DNA of 64,000 nt, taken from contig WELA01005791.1 of the NCBI GenBank assembly GCA_009602735.1, positions 344,559-408,558 of the forward strand, in the 5' to 3' direction. Position numbers and translations under genes: made by a program. Below, piece by piece: positions 33,489-45,651 of this stretch. The notes under the pieces are model-generated. The model had not been told where the DNA came from. It did no database searches and worked only from the letters and a program-made list of their open reading frames with translations. The stretch comes from Mesotaenium endlicherianum. Lineage: Eukaryota; Streptophyta; Zygnematophyceae; Zygnematales; Mesotaeniaceae. How positions within the stretch are numbered: the first letter of the stretch is position 1; every line of letters starts with the position of its first letter.

Positions 33489-34549
33489 CGTGCCGGGGCC
33501 AAGGCAAGTGTGATGATTTTTTTAACGGGTGCCATCACCTTGGTCGATATGTCGGTGGCTCTTCACGCGTGTATACACTGCTTGGTCCACTTGTCGTTGA
33601 ATTCCTGCGCGTGTCGGATCTACCTTGTTGATCGACCTTTGCACAAGTGTCGGTGGCAGGTTGCCAGTGGCTGACCAAGTTTTGAAATGAAGCGACTTAC
33701 TAACAGGCAATTTACCAATTAATAAAAGATCTTTATATCAGCAAGTAATCTTTATGGTATTTTTTGTTAACTGATGTAACAGTAAAAGACAATACACTAG
33801 CAGTGAACAATACCCACAAGTCAAATGCAAGTAAACGAGCACCAATCATGCAATTAGTAAAGTCATACATATGCAAGGTTAGAAGACAGTTCGTCTCAAT
33901 GGCTTCTCGCCTTGGATTCAGATATCTCTTAATAAGTTGTACAAGAGAGTTGGCCTCGTGTTCGAATGCCGAACTCAAGAGCAATACTTAGCATATGTAC
34001 ATGGAATGATTTTACTGTTCCACGGCAAGTGCGATGGCACCGCCTACCCGAAATTTAATCACGTTGCTAGGACCTCGGCTAGCCAAATCCACAGCCATCT
34101 CCCATCATCCCGAATGTCATCTGGCCACTCATCGAGCATACCACACTTGAATGCATAACTAGGCAATTTGCTGCTATCGAGTACGGCAGCCAGCTGACTG
34201 TCAAAGAATGTGTCAGCAAGCTGACCTATGTTGACTTCAGCCTGCTGCTCCCGGCTGAGTCATTAAACAAAGTATTAAACATCCAGCAGACTTAATACTA
34301 AAGTTCAACACACTAAACTTATTTAACTATTATATGTCCTCAATATACTGATTCATTACACAGGACAAGTGTGATGATTTCTTGAACATGTGCCATCAAC
34401 CTGGTTAATATGTCGGTGGCTCTTCACGCGTGTATGCACTGCTTGGTCGACTGGTCGTTGTATTCCCGCGCGTGTGGGATCTACCTGGTCAATCGACCTT
34501 CGCACGTGTCGCGGTAGCAAGTTGCCTGTGGCTGACCAATTTTTGATCA
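33489..34549 (-). repeat. ~190-bp direct repeat pair flanking a family A solo LTR
   Basis: Segments 33489-33682 and 34364-34549 match (GTGATGATTT..., ATGTCGGTGGCTCTTCACGCG, GGCTGACCAA). They lie on either side of the solo LTR 33683-34360. Their complement resembles the family C LTR-like repeat near 30130-30240. The solo LTR lacks a matching 5-bp duplication, so duplication and insertion may be linked. Confidence 0.65.
33683..34360 (-). repeat. family A solo LTR (678 bp)
   Basis: The complement begins TGTAATGAATCAGTATATTG and ends TTCATTTCA. Flanks are AGTTT and CAGGA, with no target duplication. Confidence 0.82.
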
Positions 34550-34694
34550 TTCTGCACTGGCATCAGTCAGTGAGAGGGTTAGCACTTAGTTTCAAAGAAA
34601 ATTGCCCACCAGGATTCACTTAACTTTCACAAAGTCACACACTCACAGCTTACAAAAATCTAAAATTATAGCATATATGTTGACCTGCCTTGAG

Positions 34695-34832
34695 TGTAAC
34701 GATTCGTTGCGTGGCCAGATGCGGCGCGTGCGACACGTCGCGGATGCGACCGAAAGTGTCGATTTGAATTGTATAAGTACAATTGGCGCGCGATCTAAGT
34801 ACCTCGAGTTACCTTTTCTTCGTATTGCTACA
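34695..34832 (+). repeat. TRIM solo LTR (138 bp)
   Basis: It matches the 129-599 TRIM LTRs along its length (TGTAAC start, GCTACA end, AAGTACAATTGGCGCGCGAT core). It is flanked by the direct repeat CTTGAG (34689-34694, 34833-34838), consistent with a solo LTR and its target duplication. Confidence 0.85.
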
Positions 34833-34838
34833 CTTGAG

Positions 34839-35486
34839 TCTTCCGCTCAAAGCGGCACCTAAATGTTCTTCACTGCTGGCTGAGCTCACTTAGTTTTCCA
34901 CTGAGGGCTCTTGTCTTGCTAACTCTGCTCTTGCTTCCAGCAATTCGACATTTGAGAATTCTGAATACTTGGACACTAACACAGCACTCACCATTTTATG
35001 TGCTCTTGACACGCTTGTGGTGGTTGGTTCGACTGTGCTATAATTTCCTAGCAGACCCTATCTGCAAGCTCCTTAAATCTTTAAAGCGGAACTCTTCTTT
35101 TGAGAATTCCTGAATTCTAACTTTTCTATGCTACAAAGCGTGAGACTAAAGCAGGAATCTTTAGCGTAGACGAAAATGTGATGTTTTGCCTCCTTGAGAG
35201 TTCCTTATTTTTTTCTTTGTGCCTTTGTTCTTTTCCTCTCTTCTCTCCTTCTTACCTTTGTTTCTTAGACCTCGCAAAAAAATGTGAGTCAAAATGAGGG
35301 TGGAGTGTGCGAGGGTGATGCCTGTCACAGGTACCACGCAAGCTAGCCCCTTTTGAGGTTGCCGTGACTTCGTCGCATTGGCATGCATGCATGCTCTTCC
35401 TCATTAGTGTCATTGCATTCCTTAAGTTATATCACGTCACTCGACTTTCATGCAGGCTTCGTGACCGTCGCGCGTGCTCGCTAGGC
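34839..35486. other. no recognised gene
   Basis: There is no coding or element signature that I can identify. The longest ORFs are under 80 aa and low in complexity. Confidence 0.5.
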
Positions 35487-37116
35487 CAGATGATGCCTTA
35501 GGCGGATGGCGATTTGAGATGATGGGAGATGGGTGTAAATTTGATCAGCCAAGGTCTTACCAACGTGGTCAACTCCCGGGTAGACGGTGCCATCGCAATT
35601 GGTGTTGAACAATAAAACTCTTTTCATGTGCTTAAGCTAAGATTGCTATCGAGTTTGGCAATAAAAAACGAGGCCGACTCTGTGTACAGACTACTGAGGG
35701 AATATTGAAATCCAAGGCTGCACGCCGTTACAAGAATTGCTTATTAACCTTGCTTATGTATGAGTATAGTGATTCCATGAATGATGCTCTTTATTTGCAT
35801 TCGACTTGTGAGCATTACTTCGTGTAATGAATCTCTATATTGTTAGATACAATAATTCATTTAAATGCAATACTTGATTAAGTCCAATCTCCTATACTTC
35901 AGTTAATTCTCAATCTGCTGGACTTTAACTTTTATTCAGTATGATGACTCTGCCGAAGGCTGAAGTCAACCTAGTTCGGCTTGCTGAGACATTGTTTGAC
36001 AGTCTGTTGACCACCTCAAACGATACTAGCAAACTGCCTAGTGATGCATCTAAGTGTAATATGTTAGAAGAATGGCCAAATGACGCTTATGGCAGATGGC
36101 AATTTGGGATGATGGGAGATAGCTGTGGATCTGGTTAGTCGTGGTCCAACAGACGTGGTCAATTCCCGGGAAGGCGGTGCCATCGCAGTTGCCGTTAAAC
36201 AGTAAAACTCTTTCCATGTACATATGCTAGATATTGATATCGAGTTTGGTATTCAAAAAGGGGGCCAACAAGTCCAGCAGAATTATTATGAACTAGATTT
36301 AGCAGACTGAACGTAGTTTACTCTTATACTTAAATAAATATTATGTCTAGCAATATACTGACTTATTACATATGCATTTTGCTAGTACCATTTAAGGTGG
36401 TCAGCTGGCTGTCAAAGAATGTGTCAACAAGCTGACTTAAGTTGACTTCATCCTGCTGCAATCAATCGAGTCATTTAAATTTAGATATGTTGATTCATTT
36501 CAAAATAACATTTGATTAGGTTCTGTTCGCTGAACTTTACATATAATTCAATATAATGACTAAGGCAATAGAGACAATTTGGTTCGAGCCATCGATCAAC
36601 AAAGAAAGAGTCTCGTGGTTGCTCGCTGCTCATTGTTACATAAGGCGTAGATGGGTCGATCTTCACCCAATCTATGTCCCTTTTCTGCGCCTTCATATCA
36701 CCCTTGACCAAATTCTGTATGAAGTTGAAGTGTATTTAAGTCAGTTTGCTCAATTATTTTTTGACAACTAGCTGACAACATTAAACAAAACTAGCAACTT
36801 ACCTAATAACGCCTTTATTGTAATATGCTAGATGAATGACCAAATGAAGCCTGAGACGGATGGCGATTTAAAACGATAGGAGGTGGTAGTGAATCTGGTC
36901 ACTCAAGGTTACCGACATGGTTAGTTCTTGTTTAGGCGATGTTATCGCGTTGCCATTGAATATTCAAATGCATTCCATGAACATGTGCAAGGATTGCCTC
37001 GGAGTTTGGCATCCGTAGACAAGACCAATTTTTGTGGAGACCACGGAGGGAACATTAGAGTCCGAGGATGAACGACGTAACACAAACTTAAGCTTAATTA
37101 TGAATCTACTGATTGC
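35487..37116. repeat. cluster of eroded family A LTR fragments
   Basis: Plus-strand LTR pieces occur at about 35487-35828 (3' part), 35829-36270 (from TGTAATGAATC) and 36830-37080. A minus-strand piece occurs at 36271-36369, and mixed scraps occur at 36400-36530. Each keeps words such as GATGGCGATTTG, CCCGGGTAGGCGGTGCCATCG or GTCAGCTTGCTGA. Divergence is much higher than among the A2 and A3 LTRs, so these are older layers of the same family. Confidence 0.65.
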
Positions 37117-37121
37117 ATAAT

Positions 37122-37843
37122 TGTAATGAATCAGTATATTGGCTGACATAATATTCATTTAAATATAATAGTTAATTAAGTTCAGCCTGCTGAAGTCTAG
37201 TTAAAAATCAGCCTGCTGGACTTTATATTTAATATCAGTTTAATGACTCGGCCCGAAGTAGCAGGCTGAGGTCACCTTAAGTCAGCTTGCTGACACATTC
37301 TTTGACAGCCAGCTGACCTCCGTACTCGGTAGCAGCGAACTGCCTCGATATGCATCTAAGCGTGGTATGCTAGATGAATGGCCAGATGACATCCCTATGA
37401 TGGATGGCGATTCGGGATGATGGGAGATGGCGGTGGATTTGGTTAGCCGAGGTCCTACCAACGTGGTTAACTCCCGGGTAAGCGGTGCCATCGCACTGAC
37501 CGTTGAACAGTTAAACTCATTCCATGTACATATGCTAGGCATTGCTCTCGAGTTCGGCATTCGGAAACGAGGCCAACTCTCTTGTACAGCTTACTGAGAG
37601 AGATCTGAATCCAAGGCGAGAAGCCATTGATACGCACTATCTTCTAACCTTGCTTATGTATGAGTTTACTGATTTGCATTATTGATGCTAGTTTACTCGC
37701 CTTTGACTTACGAGTATTATGCACTGCTAGTGTGTTGTCCTTTGCCGTTCAACCAGTTAACCGAAAATACCATAAAGATTACTTGCTGATATAAAGATCT
37801 TTATTAATTGTTAATCGCCTATTTGGTAAGTCGATTCATTTCA
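37122..37843 (+). repeat. A2 5' LTR (722 bp)
   Basis: TGTAATGAATCAG to GATTCATTTCA. U3 carries repeated CAGCCTGCTG and AGCAGGCTGA motifs. A splice-donor-like TTTG/GTAAGT lies 18 bases before its end. Confidence 0.92.
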
Positions 37844-37844
37844 G

Positions 37845-37856
37845 TGGTATCGGAGC
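37845..37856 (+). promoter_or_regulatory. A2 primer-binding site
   Basis: TGGTATCGGAGC, one base after the LTR. Confidence 0.88.
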
Positions 37857-37877
37857 TGTTATCGCAGTCTTCTTTGT

Positions 37878-39356
37878 ATGGTAAGCACAAGGTCTCAAAC
37901 TAGCAACTCCCGAGACATGGAGAACCAGGATAACGAGAATGTCGAAAACCAGGCGGAAAGCCATGTAGCGGGAATCCGTTCCTATTCTGAAGCAGTAGCA
38001 GATACTGCAGCTAGAGAGGCTGCAGATGAGGCAGCTGCTATTACCTCAGTCGCAACACAGCAAGCTGAGGAGGAGAGAGCCAGATTAGAAGCTGAACAAG
38101 TAGCAAAGGCCGCTGAAGATACAAAAAGGAGGGAAGGACAGCCAGCTGACGAGCGCACTGTTGAATGACTTATGGCATCAAGGGCCAATGTTTTGAACCC
38201 ACCTCCTGCTGTACAACTCAATGTACCCCTAGGTCAAATACGTGACCGGCTGAATGCGGCAGGAAATGCTGCTGCAGGAGCGAGAGGGATTGTTGAGGAC
38301 ACTCCTCAGCGAGTAGATGCCAATGCTGCTGCTGCGTTTGCTAATCTACCACCCCAAAGTGTAGACTTGGGGGCATTATTCGTTCAGATGCAGTCGCAAA
38401 TGGCGACCATGTATCAGTCCCAGCAGGAGGACAAAAGAATCATAATGTCCCTACTGCGGGACAGAGACCAACTGGGGTCTCAAACCACTAGTGGTGGTGG
38501 CCGAGGGCCTAGTAAGCCCAAGCCGAAACCTCCCCAGGACTATGATCCTGAGGGAAACAGAAAATATTACCTGATCAAGTTTCTCGCGGATGTTGAGCAG
38601 TGGCTGGAGAACTATCCAGAATTGCAAGATTACACTAAGGTCAGGCACACCGGTGCGCTACTGAAAGGCAGTGCCGCAGACTGGTGGCTTTACTGGAAGG
38701 GAGAGCGTAAGGCTCGGCAACTCGGTGACCCTACGTGGGTAGAGTTTGTCGAGAAGTTGCATGAGAAGTTTGATGTCATCAACCAGCAGGAGAAAGCTAT
38801 CTATGCGATGATCTCCCTGACACTGAAGCAGACCACTTCAGTTGCTGAGTTTGCTCAAAAGTTCCAAGAGAACATGATGAAGCAGCCAGATTTGCCAGAA
38901 CGGTATAGGATAGCATACTTCAGGTATGGCTTGAAATCCGAGGTCTCTGGTCATTTTGCTGAGAAAAAGTATGAGAAACTGGCTGACTTGATCCAGGATG
39001 CTGACGCCTGGGATCAGCAGCAGTTCAATCACAAGCGCCAGAGTAACGCTTTGGTGTCTAAGATTGTCAAAAAGCCCCACGGTTCCTACAATGCAGTTGA
39101 AGGAGACCAGGCTGAGGATAATCAGGGTGATGAATATGAGTATGAGTACAATGCTATTCAGTCTAGAGGTAGAGGTGGTCCCTCTCGAGGTGGCTATGGA
39201 AGGGGTGGTGGTAGGACTAAGCCGAGACCAGCCTCAGCAAAATCTACTTGCTACCATTGTCAGCAGAAAGGCCACTACAGAGAACAGTGTCCGGTCAAGC
39301 ACCTGCCTAAGGTCGAGAGAAAAGACCAGCCTTTAAAAGACAGCAACAGTCAGTAA
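37878..39356 (+). pseudogene. A2 Gag, one in-frame TGA
   Basis: Equivalent to the intact 492-aa A3 Gag. The second of two Glu codons at 38164-38168 has become TGA (two base changes), separating a 96-residue Ala/Glu-rich N-terminal helix region from the 394-residue rest. The capsid-like core ([17 protein letters not shown] ... [18 protein letters not shown]) and CCHC knuckle [14 protein letters not shown] are intact. An ATG at 38172 could restart translation. An assembly error at the stop is possible. Confidence 0.88.
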
Positions 39357-39372
39357 TCCAGTCTACTGACTG
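39332..39372 (+). promoter_or_regulatory. A2 -1 ribosomal frameshift signal
   Basis: T_TTA_AAA (39332-39338) in gag zero frame, an 8-base spacer, then a 9-bp perfect stem CAGTCAGTA/TACTGACTG with an 8-base loop (39347-39372). It is identical to A3. Confidence 0.75.
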
Positions 39373-39424
39373 TGAGGATGCTAGAGATAGTGAGTCGTCA
39401 CTAGCTGCCCTCGTAGCAGGTATT

Positions 39425-42400
39425 ATGGGTCCTGCTGAACTGGATTCACTATGCATGCCTGACAAACAGATAAAGGAGACCATCAGTAATATAGACGTCC
39501 AGAGAGTGCACACTCTGGATGCTCTTGTTCCACCTGATGTCCAACATTTCTTTGCTACGTCAGGAGAACAATGCGAAAGTCAGGAAAAGACAGTCCCCCC
39601 TATCCTACTGCATTGCATGATTGCAGGTAGGAAGGTGAGGGCATTTGTTGACGGAGGGGCGTCACGTACTTTTATCCACAAGGACTTAGTTAAGCGGCTA
39701 AGGCTGCCGACTGTCACCCAAGGGAATAGAAAAATATTCCTTGGAGATGCCTCAAGTATCCCGGGAGGAGTTATAACCAAGCCTATTGAGGTCCAGTTAG
39801 GTTCTGGCATTGCAGTTCTAACTGAAACGCTTACATTTGAGGTACTCAACACTGGCTTTTATGATCTCGTGCTAGGCAGGTCCTGGCTTAATAGACATCA
39901 AGCTGAAGTGTGTTGGAGCAGAGGTACAGTTAAAGTGAGAGGAGCCAGTGATGGGCAGACTGACTTGGCACCCACCAGTGCTCTTCCTCTTGTCCTGTGT
40001 GGATGGCAAATGAAGGAAAAGAAGAGGCTTCCAGAAGGATGCAAGTTGCTGAATGCAATGGAGTTCGTCAAAAGCTGGAACCAGAAGGAAGACAGAATGT
40101 TCTGTCTGCTGCTAAGAGAGGTACCTCCTCAACCTGAAGAAGTGGTTGAGAAAAAGGTAAGCCCTCCGGAGCACCCTACTGCTGCAAAAATTGTTGCTCA
40201 GTACACGGATGTATTTAATATGCCTCCAGGACTACCCCCTAAGAGGGAAGTAGATCATAGGATTGATCTATTACCTGGGAGTCAGCCACCTTGGCAACGC
40301 ACTTATGGCTTGTCTTATGTGGAGAGCGAGGAGTTGAAAACCCAGATTGCAGAGCTTGAGGAAAATGGTTATACTTCTCCCAGTAAATCACCTTATGGCG
40401 CACCCATCCTATTTGTTAAGAAAATGGATGGCAGTATGCGGATGTGTGTGGATTACAGAGCCCTGAACAGAATTACAGTAAAGAACAAGTATGCTTTACC
40501 CAGAATCGAGGACTTGCTTGATACCCTGTCTGGTGCTAAGGTGTTCAGTAAGATAGATCTCAAGAGTGGTTATCATCAAATCAGAATTGCTAAGGGGGAT
40601 GAACACAAGATCGCCTTCCGTACACGTTATGGACACTATGAGTTCAACGTGATGCCATTTGGACTGACTAATGCTCCTGCTACCTTCATGGGTGCTATNN
40701 NNNNNNNNNNNNNNNNNNNNNNNNNNNNNNNNNNNNNNNNNNNNNNNNNNNNNNNNNNNNNNNNNNNNNNNNNNNNNNNNNNNNNNNNNNNNNNNNNNNN
40801 NNNNNNNNNNNNNNNNNNNNNNNNNNNNNNNNNNNNNNNNNNNNNNNNNNNNNNNNNNNNNNNNNNNNNNNNNNNNNNNNNNNNNNNNNNNNNNNNNNNN
40901 NNNNNNNNNNNNNNNNNNNNNNNNNNNNNNNNNNNNNNNNNNNNNNNNNNNNNNNNNNNNNNNNNNNNNNNNNNNNNNNNNNNNNNNNNNNNNNNNNNNN
41001 NNNNNNNNNNNNNNNNNNNNNNNNNNNNNNNNNNNNNNNNNNNNNNNNNNNNNNNNNNNNNNNNNNNNNNNNNNNNNNNNNNNNNNNNNNNNNNNNNNNN
41101 NNNNNNNNNNNNNNNNNNNNNNNNNNNNNNNNNNNNNNNNNNNNNNNNNNNNNNNNNNNNNNNNNNNNNNNNNNNNNNNNNNNNNNNNNNNNNNNNNNNN
41201 NNNNNNNNNNNNNNNNNNNNNNNNNNNNNNNNNNNNNNNNNNNNNNNNNNNNNNNNNNNNNNNNNNNNNNNNNNNNNNNNNNNNNNNNNNNNNNNNNNNN
41301 NNNNNNNNNNNNNNNNNNNNNNNNNNNNNNNNNNNNNNNNNNNNNNNNNNNNNNNNNNNNNNNNNNNNNNNNNNNNNNNNNNNNNNNNNNNGATGCATGA
41401 TAAAGAGTTGCTAGCTATCATTCATGTACTCAAACAGTGGAGAGCATACTTACATGGTAAAGCTTTTAAGGTGGTTACAGATCATCTAGCTCTAACTCAC
41501 TTTCAGAAGAAGTCCAAGCTGTCGAGGAGGGAGAACCGCTGGAGCCAGATGCTGGAGCAGTTCCAAGTCCAGATCGACTACAAACCAGGGAAGTTGAATC
41601 CTGCTGATGCACTCTCTAGAAGACCTGACTTGCAAGAAAGGAACTTTAGTCAGCATGCTGTAGATAAAGTCCTGTGTGCACTCACCTCACTAAAGGTGAA
41701 AAAGTCCTTCCTAGAACAACTTAGGAAAGCCTACCTTTCTGACCCAACATTTGAGCCCAGCCCCACTACTGGTGTGTGTCGTGCTACTGCACTCGGGTAT
41801 AAGCTTAAGGGAGGGGTCTGGGTGACTGAAACCACTTCAGGCAGGCTGAAGCTGGTCATTCCTAATAACTTGGAAATAAGGTCTCTCTTACTGAGTCAAG
41901 CTCATGACAGTCTCCTGGGTGGACATTTGGGGCAGGCCAAAACTGTTGGCAAACTGGCAAAACATTATCATTGGGAGGGGTTACCCCGGGAGGTCTTGAA
42001 ATATGTCAAGTGCTGTGACCAGTGTCAGAGAAATATGTCTCGACGCACACCACCCGGAGGTCTCTTGCAACCACTGCCCATCCCAGCTGGACGCTGGGAA
42101 ACTATATCCATGGACTGGGTGGTCTCACTACCAAGAACTGCCAACGGGCATGATTCAATACTGGTAGTCGTGGATAAACTGACAAAAAAGGTCATTTTCA
42201 TCCCCACAACTGTCAAAGTAACTGCACTCGAAACAGCGAGACAGTTTTACAACCATGTAGTATGCCAACATGGGCTACCTTCTAATATCATCTCAGACAG
42301 AGACTCAAAATTCACCTCTAAGTTCTGGAGAGCTTTAATGGAGTTAATGGGAGTCAAACAGCTGCTCAGCACAGCAAACCACCCTCAGACTGATGGGCAG

Positions 42401-43234
42401 ACTGAAAGAACTAACCGAGTTCTGCAGGAGGTGCTGAGAGCATATATTAACCAAAAACAAGATAATTGGGATGACCTGTTGCCTCAAATTCAGTTTGCGG
42501 TCAACAGTGCGGTGCACGCGTCAACGGGCAAAACTCCTTTTGAACTCAGCCTGGGTAGAGTCCCTAAGTCNAGCCCCTAAGTCTCCTTTAGATGTACGGG
42601 GGGAGTCTTTAACTGACCCGGAAGGGATTGACAACCGGGTCTCCCTCCAGTTAACTCAGGAGTTTGCTGACACCCTGTCAGAAGTCCAACAAAACCTGCA
42701 CAAAGCCCAAGAAAACCAACAAAAATACGCTAATCAACATCGTCGGCAGCTGACATTTTCTAAGGGCGATTTAGTCAAATTGCAATCTCAGCACCTGTAC
42801 CTCCCTGGTGTGGTCAAGAAAAAGCTTGGCCCTGTCTGGGTCGGTCCATATTCGGTGGTGCGTCGTGTCGGTCAAAATGCTTACAAANAAATGCTTACAA
42901 ATTGAACATGTCAGCGGACTACAAGGGTCACCCGGTCTTTAATGTCTCCTTCCTAGAACCCTACATCAAGGGGGATACACTGTTCACAAGTCGGTTACCT
43001 GTCCAACCGGGACCGGTCCCCGCTGTCCGGGACGGCGACCCTGAGGAATATGAGGTCGATGAGATTTTAGACGCTCGCTCGGTCCGTCGATCGTCTAAAT
43101 ATGTCATGAAGTACCTAATCCGATGGAAGGGTTCCGGTGCCTCTGGGGACACTTGGGAATTTAAAGATCAGCTGACCAATGCCAAAGGGGCGTTGAAATG
43201 GTTCCACCTTCGGGCGGCTGGGGCACCTCCCTAA
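39425..43234 (+). pseudogene. A2 Pol, interrupted by an assembly gap and two single-N joins
   Basis: Protease [18 protein letters not shown] and VDYRALN, RNase H, integrase zinc region (CDQCQ) and core, and a C-terminal chromodomain, collinear with A3 Pol. N gap 40699-41391 removes the RT catalytic FLDD segment. Single N at 42571 and at 42888 are each flanked by a repeated short word (CCCTAAGTC; AATGCTTACAAA) that shifts the frame. Because these repeats look artificial, the true gene may be open. The chromodomain has a Tyr to Ser change (RWKGSGASGDTW). Confidence 0.88.
40699..41391. other. assembly gap (693 N)
   Basis: Aligning the flanks to A3 (46993 and 47622) predicts about 630 bases, so the N length is approximate. 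Confidence 0.95.
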
Positions 43235-43531
43235 CAGTCATTTCAGTTGACACGGGAAGGTGACAGGAGGTCCTGTCTCCATATAAGTTGGAGGGGGATG
43301 CGACAGTTAGTGACAGTTGTGACAGGCAGCCCACCTTTAAAATTAAGTTGGAGGGAGTGGTATTCTCTGATCACCATAGTACACACTCAACCTGCGCTCA
43401 CACTCACTTGCTCTCCAACTCAATTTTCCCTTCTATTCACTCACACCGGATATTCCACACCAGGAACTCACTCACACCAGGTATTCCACACTGGGAACTC
43501 TCCCGATCGCGTTCCTCTTCATCAAGGGCAC
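43235..43531 (+). other. A2 spacer after pol
   Basis: The first 60 bases match A3 up to the PPT-like AAGTTGGAGGGG (43285-43296). Beyond that it resembles the A1 spacer instead (GTGACAGGCANCCCACCTT, CTCACACTCACTT). It ends where A3 begins. Confidence 0.7.
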
Positions 43532-44138
43532 TCAGTTTAATGACTCGGCCAAAAGCAGCAGGCTGAAGTCAACTTAAGTCAGCTTGCTGACACATTCTTT
43601 GACAGCCAGCTGACTTCCGTGCTCGGTAGCAGCGAACTGCCTTGATATGCATCTAAGTACCACCTGCTAGATGAATGGCCAGATGACATCCCCATGATGG
43701 ATGGCTATTCGGGATGATGGGAGATGGCGGTGGATATGGTTAACCGAGGTCCTACCAACGTGGTTAACTACCGCGTAGGCGGTGCCATCGCACTGACCGT
43801 TGAACAGTAAACTCATTCCATGTACATATGCTAGGCATTGCTCTCGAGTTCGGCATTCGGAAACGAGGCCAACTCTCTTGTACAGCTTACTGAGAGAGAT
43901 CTGAATCCAAGGCGAGAAGCCATTGATACGCACTGTCTTCTAACCTTGCTTATGTATGAGTTTACTGATTTGCATCATTGATGCTAGTTTACTCGCATTT
44001 GACTTACGAGTATTATTCCCTGCTAGTGTATTGTCCTTTGCCGTTTAACGAGTTAACGGAAATACCATAAAGATTACTTGCTGATATAAAGATCTTTATT
44101 AATTGTTAATCGCCTATTTGGTAAGTCGATTCATTTCA
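43532..44138 (+). repeat. A3 5' LTR, 5'-truncated (607 bp)
   Basis: Begins inside U3 at TCAGTTTAATGACTCGG, preceded by A2 spacer. It is closer to 51494-52239 than to the outer LTRs (CCAAAAGCAGCAGGC rather than CCCGAAGTAGCAGGC). It retains the U5 GTAAGT at 44121. Confidence 0.85.
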
Positions 44139-44139
44139 G

Positions 44140-44151
44140 TGGTATCGGAGC
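44140..44151 (+). promoter_or_regulatory. A3 primer-binding site
   Basis: TGGTATCGGAGC, one base after the LTR end. Confidence 0.88.
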
Positions 44152-44172
44152 AGTTATCACAGTCTTCTTTGT

Positions 44173-45651
44173 ATGGTAAGGACAAGGTCTCAAACTAGCA
44201 ACTCCCGAGACATGGAGAACCAGGGTAACGAGAATGTCGAAAACCAGGCGGAAAGCCATGTAGCGGGAAACCGTACCTATTCGGAAGAAGTAGTGGATAC
44301 TGCAGCTAGGGAGGCTGCAGACGCGGCAACTGCTATTGCCTCAGTCGCAGCACAGCAAGCTGAGGAGGAGATAGCCAGACTAGAAGCTGAACAAGTAGCA
44401 AAGGCCGCTGAAGATATACAAAGGAGGGAAGGACAGCCAGCTGACGAGCGCACTGTTGAAGAACTTATGGCATCAAGGGCCAATGTTCTGAACCCACCTC
44501 CTGCCGTACAACTCAATGTACCCCTAGGTCAAATACGTGACCGGCTGAATGCGGCAGGAATTGCTGCTGCAGGAGCAAGAGGGATTGTTGAGGACACTAC
44601 TCAGCGAGTAGATGCCAATGCTGCTGCTGCATTTGCTAATCTACCACCCCAAAATGTAGACTTGGGAGCATTGTTCGTTCAGATGCAGTCGCAAATGGCG
44701 ACCATGTATCAGTCCCAGCAGGAGGACAAAAGAATCATAATGTCCCTACTCCGGGACAGAGACCAACTGGGGTCTCACACCACTAGTGGTGGTGGCCGAG
44801 GGCCTAGTAAGCCCAAGCCGAAACCTCCCCAGGACTATGATCCTGAGGGAAACAGAAAATATTACCTGATCAAGTTTCTCGCGGATGTTGAGCAGTGGCT
44901 GGAGAACTACCCAGAACTGCAAGATTACGAGAAGGTCAGGCACACCGGTGCGCTACTGAAAGGCAGTGCCGCAGACTGGTGGCTTTACTGGAAGGAAGAG
45001 CGTAAGGCTCGGCAACTCGGTGACCCTACGTGGGTAGAGTTTGTCGAGAAGTTGCATGAGAAGTTTGATGTCATCAACCAGCAGGAGAAAGCTATCTATG
45101 CGATGATCTCCCTGACACTGAAGCAGACCACTTCAGTTGCTGAGTTTGCTCAAAAGTTCCAAGAGAACATGATGAAGCAGCCTGATTTGCCAGAACGGTA
45201 TAGGATAGCATACTTCAGGTATGGCTTGAAATCCGAGGTCTCTGGTCATTTTGCTGAGAAAAAGTATGAGAAACTGGCTGACTTGATCCAGGATGCTGAC
45301 GCCTGGGATCAGCAGCAGTTCAATCACAAGCGCCAGAGTAACGCTTTGGTGTCTAAGATTGTCAAAAAGCCCCACGGTTCCTACAATGCAGTTGAAGGAG
45401 ACCAGGCTGAGGATAATCAGGGTGATGAATATGAGTATGAGTACAATGCTATTCAGTCTAGAGGTAGAGGTGGTCCCTCTCGAGGTGGCTATGGAAGGGG
45501 TGGTGGTAGGACTAAGCCGAGACCAGCCTCAGCAAAATCTACTTGCTACCATTGTCAGCAGAAAGGCCACTACAGAGAACAGTGTCCGGTCAAGCACCTG
45601 CCTAAGGTCGAGAGAAAAGACCAGCCTTTAAAAGACAGCAACAGTCAGTAA
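44173..45651 (+). CDS. A3 Gag, 492 aa
   Basis: Structural polyprotein that would assemble the particle and bind genomic RNA. N-terminal ~95 residues are Ala/Glu-rich and helical ([23 protein letters not shown]). Residues ~195-360 form the retrotransposon Gag core ([17 protein letters not shown] ... [16 protein letters not shown] ... [18 protein letters not shown]). Then come an RGRGG basic patch and the CCHC knuckle [14 protein letters not shown] near residue 460. The ATG lies 22 bases after the primer site. The stop is immediately after the frameshift heptamer region, and pol follows in the -1 frame. Confidence 0.93.
   Translation: MVRTRSQTSNSRDMENQGNENVENQAESHVAGNRTYSEEVVDTAAREAADAATAIASVAAQQAEEEIARLEAEQVAKAAEDIQRREGQPADERTVEELMASRANVLNPPPAVQLNVPLGQIRDRLNAAGIAAAGARGIVEDTTQRVDANAAAAFANLPPQNVDLGALFVQMQSQMATMYQSQQEDKRIIMSLLRDRDQLGSHTTSGGGRGPSKPKPKPPQDYDPEGNRKYYLIKFLADVEQWLENYPELQDYEKVRHTGALLKGSAADWWLYWKEERKARQLGDPTWVEFVEKLHEKFDVINQQEKAIYAMISLTLKQTTSVAEFAQKFQENMMKQPDLPERYRIAYFRYGLKSEVSGHFAEKKYEKLADLIQDADAWDQQQFNHKRQSNALVSKIVKKPHGSYNAVEGDQAEDNQGDEYEYEYNAIQSRGRGGPSRGGYGRGGGRTKPRPASAKSTCYHCQQKGHYREQCPVKHLPKVERKDQPLKDSNSQ

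Noticed and set aside
40496-41421. ORFs of 247-300 residues made mostly of X
   Set aside because: They are translations of the N gap.
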